A stretch of 5,444 nucleotides of DNA, taken from contig JAICSD010000321.1 in NCBI GenBank assembly GCA_025937075.1, forward strand, positions 1-5,444. Direction: 5' to 3'. The position numbers and the translations under genes were made by a program. Shown here piece by piece: positions 1-5,444 of this stretch (within the stretch, counting starts at the first letter, position 1; each line of letters begins with the position of its first letter). The DNA is from Vicinamibacteria bacterium (GTDB lineage: Bacteria > Acidobacteriota > Vicinamibacteria > Vicinamibacterales > 2-12-FULL-66-21). A model generated the notes under the pieces. It had not been told where the DNA came from. It saw only the letters and a list, made by a program, of their open reading frames with translations, and ran no database searches.

Positions 1-1275
1 CGACGCGGAGCGGATGACGAACAATCCCCAGATCGAAAACGCGAGCAGGATGCCGTAGTAGATTGCGCGGATGCCCCGCTTCGATGCGCGAGCCCGTGCG
101 CTCGCCATCCAGGTCGCGTCCGTGATCGTGCGGACGAGGATGTCGGTGTTCCCGAGCTGCGTCTTGAAGAGGATCCAGAAGCCGTTGAACAGCGTCAGGA
201 ACCAGAAGCCGCTCCAGATGCGGCTCAGATACTGCGCCTGATACGCGCCGGCCGCGAGTCCCTGCATGTCCGTTCCCCGCGGGATGATCGCGGTCGCCAG
301 GTTCACGTTCAGGTACATCCCGAGAAAGCAGAACAACCCCCACACCCAGAGCTGATCGGCATGCACGTAGCGCCACCACTCGCGCCAGCGCGCGAGATTG
401 GCCGCCGTTGTCGGAAAGACGGTTCCAACGTGCGACAGCTGGATCTCGTGGCCGCCGACGGCGCTCGGAATCGCCCCGACCTTCGAGCCCATGCCGAAGC
501 CCTTGTCGCGGACCCAGTTCGTCACCGTCAGGTTGCCGACGCCGCCCGAGCCCGCGGTCGCCGCAAGCGCGCCGATGAGCCCCCAGTCGATCGGGTGCTG
601 CAGTCCAGAAAGCTGAAAGAATCCGGCGAACGTCTGCGCCCAGTGCGCGAACGGCACGAACGCGACGTTCACGACGATGAGGAACAGGAACACCACCGCG
701 AGCATCGTCCACGCGAAGTACTCGAGCATTCGCTCGATGGTGCCGCCGAACGACAGCACGAACACGACCCCGACGATGAGCGCGGAGGCGACCCAGGCCT
801 GTGCGGCTTGATCGGGAGCGCCGGGCATGCGGCCCATCCACGCGCCCAGGAGCGTGGCGGCTGCGCTCCCGGCGAGCGCCGGCCATCCGAGCTGGAAAAA
901 ACCAAGCAGCGCGTAGAACCCCGCCCAGAAGCGCGAGCCAGGCCTGAGCCGCATGATGCCCCCGTAAATCGGCTCGCCCGTGTACAGCGTGTAGCGAACC
1001 GCTTCGAGGTTGAACGAAATCTGCAGCACGATTGCGATGGTCGCGATGAGAAAGATCGAAGTGGAGTACTTCACCGCGGCGGCGGGCCCGACGAGCCACT
1101 CGCCTCCCCCGATGGACGTCGCGGCCATGATCGCACCGGGGCCGATCACCTTGAGCATGTTCCGCATGGTGAAGGGTGGCGGCGGCGGGAGATCGTCGAT
1201 CGCCCACGCGGGGAGCGCGCCGTGATCCGCCGGCAGCGCACCGGCGGCAGAGGACTTGCGGTCAGCGGGAACCAT
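1..1275 (-). CDS. Divergent Nramp-superfamily transporter, partial (C-terminus outside window)
   Basis: This is an integral inner-membrane protein; 425 codons are visible with no stop before the window edge. A hydrophilic, proline-rich N-terminus (residues 1-36, including five prolines at 30-34) precedes a run of hydrophobic segments at about 43-65, 71-90, 115-145, 160-177, 185-208, 231-250, 308-330, 355-371 and 406-422. TM1 reads GPGAIMAATSIGGGEW (45-60), which aligns without gaps to the Nramp TM1 pattern GPGxxxAxxxxDPGNW. The fold assignment is therefore good, but the metal-binding DPGN is replaced by GGGE (56-59). The expected TM6 MPHN region aligns to GVGN (245-248), so the metal-coordinating methionine is also gone. 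The start ATG at 1275 overlaps the stop of the upstream PLP-enzyme gene (TGATG), which supports it over the internal Met37. In known Nramps these motifs bind Mn2+/Fe2+ and couple to protons. The substrate here is unknown and metal transport should not be assumed. Fold confidence is high, function low. Confidence 0.85.
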   Translation of the reverse strand, partial: MVPADRKSSAAGALPADHGALPAWAIDDLPPPPPFTMRNMLKVIGPGAIMAATSIGGGEWLVGPAAAVKYSTSIFLIATIAIVLQISFNLEAVRYTLYTGEPIYGGIMRLRPGSRFWAGFYALLGFFQLGWPALAGSAAATLLGAWMGRMPGAPDQAAQAWVASALIVGVVFVLSFGGTIERMLEYFAWTMLAVVFLFLIVVNVAFVPFAHWAQTFAGFFQLSGLQHPIDWGLIGALAATAGSGGVGNLTVTNWVRDKGFGMGSKVGAIPSAVGGHEIQLSHVGTVFPTTAANLARWREWWRYVHADQLWVWGLFCFLGMYLNVNLATAIIPRGTDMQGLAAGAYQAQYLSRIWSGFWFLTLFNGFWILFKTQLGNTDILVRTITDATWMASARARASKRGIRAIYYGILLAFSIWGLFVIRSAS

Positions 1276-1277
1276 CA
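1273..1277 (-). promoter_or_regulatory. One-base stop/start overlap (TGATG) between PLP enzyme and transporter genes
   Basis: Read on the minus strand, the TGA stop of the PLP-enzyme gene (1277-1275) shares its A with the ATG of the transporter gene (1275-1273). Only a weak purine-poor sequence precedes this ATG, with no good Shine-Dalgarno motif. Translation of the transporter probably depends on ribosomes terminating on the upstream gene. This arrangement indicates one mRNA and fairly fixed relative expression of the two proteins. The overlap is seen directly; the coupling is inferred. Confidence 0.8.
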
Positions 1278-2891
1278 GGCGGTCCGGTTCGACGCTGGAC
1301 GACGAGCCGTCCACGTCGCCGCGCGATACTCCCCGAGATCGAGCGTACCGCTGATCGTCTCGCCCGTCACCTGGCCGCTGAATGGGTAGGTGAGCGAATC
1401 GCCGTGGCGTTCGGCGACGTTGCTCGCCAGCGACACGGCGTCGCCGCTGATCGTTCCGGCGATGTCGCGGTTGAGGAAGTTCCCCTGATGGACGCCCTCG
1501 AGATGATTCTCGTTCTGCTGCAGGTACAGGCGATGGGTCGTGGTGCTTGCCGTGTACTGAATCTCGATCTCCCATCGTCCTCCGATGTCTGCCACAGGAG
1601 GCGCGGGCGTTTCGGCCGGCTTCGGCGCATGCTTCGCCGAGAGCACGTCCGCTACGCGCGGTCCGACGATCTTCTCGTCGCCGGGCAGCATCATGGCCGC
1701 GACGATTGTGATCCCCGTGTCGCCTGAACCGTCGGGCGCAGGACTGCCGGCGCGGCTGCCGTTCAGCGCGATACGCGGCTCGGTCGTGTACAGGATGTCG
1801 GCAACCTCCGCTCCTGTGATTCCGAGCTTCGACGAATCCCATCGAACGCTGAGACTCGGGCTGCGGTTACTCAGCCCTTCGTCAGGGCCTCGCACCTCGG
1901 TCTTCACACCGGAAATCGAGGACAACCGGCTGGCTATCTGATCGCAGCGGCCGACCCACTCCTTCCATTCGGCGTCGTGGTCGCGCTTGACCCAGCTCTC
2001 GACCGCGACGAGCATCCCGACCATCTCCTCGCGGCCGACTTTCATGCTGCGCGCGTACCCATGATGCGGCGCGCTGTGAACCCACGCCGCCTTGACGAGA
2101 TCCTTGCGGCCCAGCAGGAGTCCTGCGCTTTGTGGTCCACGGATGTACTTCCCGCCGCTGTAGCAGACCATCGTCGCACCGCGCTGGAGGTGCACGTTGG
2201 GGATCGTCAGGATCTCGGCCGCCGCGTCGACGAGCACCGGAACGTTCTTCGGCTTCGCGACGCTGCAGATCGCCTCCGTGGACATCGGGCCGCTGTCGTG
2301 CGCGGGTCCGGCGAAGATGTAGATCATCGCGGTGCGCGGGCCAATCGCGAGCTCGAGCGCCTCGGGCGTACCGACCTCGACGACCTTCACGCCGACGGCG
2401 CGGATCGCGGCGTCGTACACGTTGCGTGACCGGGCGGGGATGATCACCTCGTCCTTGTCGAATCCCGCGAGGTGAGGAATGCGGACGTGGAGATCCGGGT
2501 TTCCGCCCGCGACGCATGCGGCCGTCGCGTGCGAGATTGCCGCGGCGCAGCCGGCGCTCACCATGCCCCATTCCGACTGCGTCAGCTCCGCGAGGCGTGC
2601 GCCGATCGCGTCCATCAGCTCGTCGAGCTGCGCGTATTGCTGGTTGGCCGCGCTCTTTGCCGCTCGGACCTCGGGCAATTCCGTCGAGCCGCCGATGATC
2701 GTGAACGTCCCGCGGCAGTTGATCAGCGGGCGGACGCCGATCGACTTGTAGACGTTGACGCCCGTGTCCATCGGTGGCGGCGCGCTCAGAGGCTCACGTG
2801 ATGCTGTCAGCCGCGCGGGCGCCAGGCTGCCGGCGCCGAAGATTCCCGCCATCCGAAACAGGTGACGCCGGCTGATCGTGGTTGGAGCCAT
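1275..2891 (-). CDS. Tat-exported SelA/DgaE-like PLP-dependent enzyme with C-terminal beta-strand domain
   Basis: A complete 538-residue protein. Residues 1-30 form a twin-arginine signal (SRRHLFRMAGIFGAG at 7-21), so the folded, cofactor-loaded enzyme is probably exported to the periplasm. Residues about 45-415 are a fold-type I PLP domain of the SelA / D-glucosaminate-6-phosphate ammonia-lyase (DgaE) group. They include a phosphate-loop-like VSAGCAAAIS (111-120), Asp222 in VLVDAAAE to pair with the pyridine nitrogen, the Schiff-base lysine Lys248 in CYSGGKYIRGPQSAG (243-257), and a KVGREEMVGMLVAVE helix (284-298). All catalytic landmarks are present, so it looks active. A proline-rich linker (about 417-436) leads to an extra domain (437-530) with alternating beta strands and repeated G-x-x-x-G turns ending in WTARR. 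The protein is clearly longer than plain DgaE-type enzymes because of the signal and this tail. It is not expected to be true selenocysteine synthase, which is cytoplasmic and acts on tRNA. The substrate is unknown; an amino-sugar or amino-acid lyase, racemase or aldolase are candidates. The start is supported by GAGG five bases upstream. It is first in an operon with the transporter. Confidence 0.9.
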   Translation of the reverse strand: MAPTTISRRHLFRMAGIFGAGSLAPARLTASREPLSAPPPMDTGVNVYKSIGVRPLINCRGTFTIIGGSTELPEVRAAKSAANQQYAQLDELMDAIGARLAELTQSEWGMVSAGCAAAISHATAACVAGGNPDLHVRIPHLAGFDKDEVIIPARSRNVYDAAIRAVGVKVVEVGTPEALELAIGPRTAMIYIFAGPAHDSGPMSTEAICSVAKPKNVPVLVDAAAEILTIPNVHLQRGATMVCYSGGKYIRGPQSAGLLLGRKDLVKAAWVHSAPHHGYARSMKVGREEMVGMLVAVESWVKRDHDAEWKEWVGRCDQIASRLSSISGVKTEVRGPDEGLSNRSPSLSVRWDSSKLGITGAEVADILYTTEPRIALNGSRAGSPAPDGSGDTGITIVAAMMLPGDEKIVGPRVADVLSAKHAPKPAETPAPPVADIGGRWEIEIQYTASTTTHRLYLQQNENHLEGVHQGNFLNRDIAGTISGDAVSLASNVAERHGDSLTYPFSGQVTGETISGTLDLGEYRAATWTARRPASNRTA

Positions 2892-2896
2892 ATCCG

Positions 2897-2900
2897 CCTC
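2897..2900 (-). promoter_or_regulatory. Shine-Dalgarno site of the PLP-enzyme gene
   Basis: On the minus strand the sequence GCGAGGCGGATATG places GAGG five bases before the ATG at 2891. This spacing is slightly short but workable. It fixes the start so that the protein begins with the complete Tat n-region MAPTTISRR. Confidence 0.6.
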
Positions 2901-2922
2901 GCATTTGGAAAGAGACGCGCCG

Positions 2923-2928
2923 ATTGTA
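2923..2928 (-). promoter_or_regulatory. Possible -10 element (TACAAT) for the PLP enzyme operon
   Basis: The minus strand reads TACAAT, one mismatch from the sigma-70 consensus TATAAT, ending 31 bases before the ATG at 2891. That would give a leader of roughly 25 bases containing the GAGG ribosome site. No recognisable -35 hexamer lies 16-18 bases upstream, where the sequence is a GC-rich run. This could be chance or a promoter that needs an activator. Confidence 0.3.
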
Positions 2929-2970
2929 GATCACACGATGACGCCCCGCGCCGCGTGATATTGTCGCGCC

Positions 2971-5444
2971 GTGCGCCGCGGCATCATCGTGATGTTCGTG
3001 CTGCTCCAGGCATCCCAGCTTCCGCCATCCGGCGGCCCGCCCTACAGCCCACAGCAGGCGCTCGGAACATTCCGCATCGCGGATGGCTTTCGCATCGAGC
3101 TGTTCGCCGCAGAGCCGCTCGTTTCGGATCCCGTCGCCATGGAGGTGGACGAAGACGGACGCACGTACGTTGTCGAAATGCACGGCTACCCCCTGGATGT
3201 GAGCGGAACCGGACGCGTGGTTCTGCTTCAGGACACCGATCGTGACGGACACCCCGACAAGAGCACGACCTTTGCCGACGGCCTTCGTCTGCCCACGGGT
3301 GTCATGCGGTGGAAGCGGGGGATCATCGTCACCGACCCGCCGGACGTGTTGTATTTCGAGGACACGAACGGTGACGGCAAGGCGGATATCAAGCGTCAGA
3401 TCCTGACAGGCTTCGCGCGCACGAACCCGCAGCACGGCATGAACACGCCGCTGTATGGCCTCGACAACTGGATCTATCTCGCGAACGAAGGTCCGGTCAG
3501 GACGATTCGGTATCAGGAGCTGTTCGGCGACACCGGAACCGAGATCTACTTTCCATCGCACCCCGACGCACCACGGCTGCCGCCCGATGCGAACGGCCGG
3601 AGCGTGCGGTTCCGTCCGGATACGTGGCAGCTCGAGATGTTGTCGTCGCGAAGCCAGTACGGCCACACCTTCGATGCCTGGGGACATCATTTCCTCAATA
3701 CGAACAACCGTCACCTGTACGAAGAAGTCATCGCTGCGCGCTACCTGTCGCGCAATCCCGCGTTCGCCCCGCCGACGGTCATCGAGCAGCTGCCGGACTA
3801 CCGCCAGCCGGCCGACGTATTCCCGATCACGCGCGATCCCGAGTTCCAGCTCCTGACGGACGTTGGTGTCATGACGGCGGCTTCAGGTGTGACCTGCTAT
3901 CTCGCGGATCTCTTTCCGCTGCCGTATCGCGGCGCCACGTTCGTCGCGGAAGGCGCGCACAACATCGTCCACGTCGATGCCATCCGCGAGCATCGTGCGA
4001 CGTATCGTGCGAGCCGCATGCAGGAAGGCCGCGAATTTCTGGCGTCGACGGATGCCTGGTTCCGGCCGGTGAGCTTCTATATCGGACCCGATGGTGCGCT
4101 CTACGTGATCGATTACTACCGGAAGATTCTCGAACATCCCGAGTGGCTCGACGATCGGACGGCGAAATCGAGCGACCTGTACGAGGGCAAGGATCGCGGT
4201 CGCATCTATCGCATCGTGCCCGAAGGATCTCCGGCGCCATCCTGGCCGGACCGCCTGACGCTCGGCAGAGCGCCGGGCGCTGAGCTCGTACGCCGTCTTG
4301 GAGACTCGAACGTCTGGTGGCGGCGCCAGGCACAGCGGCTGCTGGTCGATGGCGCCTCGGCTGATGCGATTGCGCCGCTGACACGCCTCGCGATGTCGGA
4401 CAGCAATCCCGTCGGGCGCGTGCACGCCCTATGGACGCTCGACGGATTACACAGACTCGAGGCGTCAGTCGTCCAGTCCGCGCTTCGCGATCCGAATCCG
4501 GGCGTTCGCGAAAACGCCATTCAGCTTGCGGAGCTCCATCCCGAGATCCCGTCGCTCGCAGCCAGCCTGCTGCACATGACCGATGACCTCAGCGCGAGAG
4601 TGCGGTTTCAGCTCCTTCTGACGCTCGGAAATGTTCGCGGTGCGGACGCCGTTGCCGCGCGCAATCAGCTGCTGTTTGCGGACATCGAGGACGAGTGGAT
4701 GCAGAACGCCGCGCTGTCCGCGGCTGGCTGGGATCCACTCCAGTTGTGGCAGTCGGCCGTCAAGCGGCTTGCGGACGCCGACACGCCTGGCCGCCGCGCC
4801 CTCGTCGCCAAGATCGCCGGCGTCGCGGCAGCGGCTCCCGACGTCCGCGCGCCACGCGAGATCATCGGTTCGGTCATGCAGGGGACGTCTGCGCAGTGGT
4901 GGCGTGCGCCAACGCTCGAAGGGCTGGCCAGCGGCACGCGGAGCGATCAGCGGCGCCGTGCCGATCGTGAGCCTGATCGCGATCTGCTCGCGGGCTCGCT
5001 GTTGCGCGACGACGATCCGGCCGTTCGCGCCGCGGCGCTTCAGGTCCTCGAAATGCTCGGCCTCCCAGCCGGTTCGTCGTCGACCGCACTGCTGAACAAG
5101 GCCGAAGCACTCGTGAGCGACTCCGGCGCTGACGCGCAGATGCGGGCGGACGCCGTCCGCGTGCTCGGGATGTCGGAGGCCGCGCGTTACGAACAGCTCC
5201 TCGAGAACGTACTCGGTCGTCCGGACGCGGCGCCCGTGCAGGTCGCCGCTGTGCGGGTGCTCGCAGGAATCAAGGGACCGCAGGTCGCGACAACATTCGT
5301 TGATCTCTGGAACCGCTGGACGCCGGCGGTTAGAAATGAAGCCGTCCGCGGCTTCGTGCGCGAGCCCGGACGCATTCCCGTCCTGCTCGATGCCATCGCG
5401 TCCGGAAGGATCAAGCCAACGGAGATCGATCGCCCGCTGCGCGA
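2971..5444 (+). CDS. Secreted PVC-type 'membrane-bound dehydrogenase' beta-propeller with HEAT repeats, partial (C-terminus outside window)
   Basis: 824 codons are visible and remain open at the window edge. A short signal peptide (RR then GIIVMFVLLQAS, residues 2-15) implies export. Residues about 33-417 form a glucose/sorbosone-dehydrogenase-like propeller of the family annotated as 'membrane-bound dehydrogenase' in Planctomycetes and Acidobacteria. Diagnostic stretches are DGFRIELFAAEPLVSDPVAM (38-57), GRTYVVEMHGYP (63-74), FLASTDAWFRPVSFYIGPDG (356-375), ALYVIDYYR (376-384), EHPEWL (388-393) and GRIYRIV (410-416). Two aspartate-rich loops, DTDRDGHPD (88-96) and DTNGDGKAD (131-139), look like calcium sites. 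From about residue 430 onward are HEAT-like helical repeats, for example LRDPNPGVRENAIQLAE (505-521) and LRDDDPAVRAAALQVLE (678-694). Relatives often end in a c-type haem domain, which would lie beyond the window. An in-frame TGA at 2956-2958 limits the start to GTG 2971, GTG 2989 or ATG 2992. GTG 2971 is preferred because it supplies the arginines of the signal peptide, although no Shine-Dalgarno sequence is evident. Family assignment is strong; the true substrate and even dehydrogenase activity are unproven. Confidence 0.9.
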   Translation, partial: MRRGIIVMFVLLQASQLPPSGGPPYSPQQALGTFRIADGFRIELFAAEPLVSDPVAMEVDEDGRTYVVEMHGYPLDVSGTGRVVLLQDTDRDGHPDKSTTFADGLRLPTGVMRWKRGIIVTDPPDVLYFEDTNGDGKADIKRQILTGFARTNPQHGMNTPLYGLDNWIYLANEGPVRTIRYQELFGDTGTEIYFPSHPDAPRLPPDANGRSVRFRPDTWQLEMLSSRSQYGHTFDAWGHHFLNTNNRHLYEEVIAARYLSRNPAFAPPTVIEQLPDYRQPADVFPITRDPEFQLLTDVGVMTAASGVTCYLADLFPLPYRGATFVAEGAHNIVHVDAIREHRATYRASRMQEGREFLASTDAWFRPVSFYIGPDGALYVIDYYRKILEHPEWLDDRTAKSSDLYEGKDRGRIYRIVPEGSPAPSWPDRLTLGRAPGAELVRRLGDSNVWWRRQAQRLLVDGASADAIAPLTRLAMSDSNPVGRVHALWTLDGLHRLEASVVQSALRDPNPGVRENAIQLAELHPEIPSLAASLLHMTDDLSARVRFQLLLTLGNVRGADAVAARNQLLFADIEDEWMQNAALSAAGWDPLQLWQSAVKRLADADTPGRRALVAKIAGVAAAAPDVRAPREIIGSVMQGTSAQWWRAPTLEGLASGTRSDQRRRADREPDRDLLAGSLLRDDDPAVRAAALQVLEMLGLPAGSSSTALLNKAEALVSDSGADAQMRADAVRVLGMSEAARYEQLLENVLGRPDAAPVQVAAVRVLAGIKGPQVATTFVDLWNRWTPAVRNEAVRGFVREPGRIPVLLDAIASGRIKPTEIDRPLR

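Larger units (their letters stand above)
2892..2970. promoter_or_regulatory. 79-base divergent intergenic region with promoters for both transcription units
   Basis: This is the only stretch without coding sequence in the window. It separates the minus-strand PLP enzyme/transporter operon from the plus-strand propeller gene, so it must hold the 5' leaders and, unless transcription starts inside a neighbouring gene, both promoters. It is less GC-rich in its left half (around 2901-2938) than the flanking genes. I see no clear operator palindrome, riboswitch or terminator hairpin. With this spacing, a regulator bound here could affect both directions, but no binding site can be named. Confidence 0.5.

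Noticed and set aside
361..1389. Long plus-strand open frame (342 codons) opposite the transporter gene
   Set aside because: The translation is dominated by Arg, Glu, Asp and His with no recognisable domain. It lies antisense to a clear membrane protein with Nramp motifs and runs on into the antisense of the PLP gene. It is typical of antisense frames in GC-rich DNA.
1882..2571. Second minus-strand open frame (229 codons) inside the PLP gene
   Set aside because: The Arg/Gly-rich composition and position within the real frame, which holds all the PLP motifs, show that it is a shifted shadow.
1275..2891. Possible L-seryl-tRNA(Sec) selenium transferase (selA)
   Set aside because: The fold is related, but the Tat signal, the C-terminal beta domain and the DgaE-like SGGK lysine motif argue against a cytoplasmic tRNA-acting enzyme. 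No selB or selC is present in the window.
2982..2994. Short inverted repeat CATCA-TCG-TGATG at the start of the propeller gene
   Set aside because: The arms are only five bases and lie inside the signal-peptide codons (Ile-Ile-Val-Met). This is likely chance from repetitive ATC/GTG codons, not an operator or hairpin.
2794..3714. Minus-strand open frame (306 codons) crossing the intergenic region
   Set aside because: It overlaps the start of the PLP gene in another frame and covers the antisense of the propeller gene, whose conserved motifs are unmistakable. No domain is visible in its translation.
3883..4425. Antisense frames of 171-180 codons opposite the propeller/HEAT gene
   Set aside because: They have no start context and no motif, and they overlap each other in different frames opposite a well-supported gene.
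4631..5095. Plus-strand frame (154 codons) within the HEAT region
   Set aside because: Its Arg/Ser/Pro-rich translation lacks any motif, while the main frame continues without interruption and shows regular helical repeats. There is no sign of a frameshift.

Overview
The window looks like a GC-rich chromosomal fragment from an environmental, probably soil, bacterium. Codon third positions are strongly G/C. All three genes have the style of Acidobacteriota (Vicinamibacteria-like) or Planctomycetota genomes: a large family of secreted beta-propeller 'membrane-bound dehydrogenase' proteins with HEAT repeats, a Tat-exported PLP enzyme carrying an extra C-terminal beta domain, and a divergent Nramp-fold transporter. 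The taxonomic placement is inferred from protein families only; there is no rRNA or other marker.

There are three protein genes and almost no non-coding DNA. On the minus strand, reading right to left, a complete 538-codon gene (2891 to 1275) encodes a SelA/DgaE-type pyridoxal-phosphate enzyme with a twin-arginine signal. Its stop codon overlaps by one base (TGATG) the start of the next gene, a multi-spanning Nramp-superfamily transporter. That gene runs from 1275 off the left edge, so its C-terminus is missing (425 codons seen). On the plus strand, from 2971 off the right edge, lies a long partial gene (824 codons seen) for a secreted beta-propeller plus HEAT-repeat protein of the type annotated as PVC-type 'membrane-bound dehydrogenase'. 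The two transcription units diverge from a 79-base intergenic region.

The two minus-strand genes almost certainly form an operon and are probably translationally coupled, so the PLP enzyme and the transporter may serve one pathway. The transporter keeps the Nramp TM1 framework, but the metal-binding DPGN signature reads GGGE and the TM6 methionine-histidine motif is absent. It may therefore carry something other than Mn2+/Fe2+, possibly a substrate or product of the exported PLP enzyme; this is inference. The divergent propeller gene may share regulation, but nothing in the sequence ties its function to the pair.

No tRNA, rRNA, CRISPR array, insertion sequence or convincing terminator was seen. 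The many other long open frames are antisense or shifted shadows of these three genes, as expected in GC-rich DNA.
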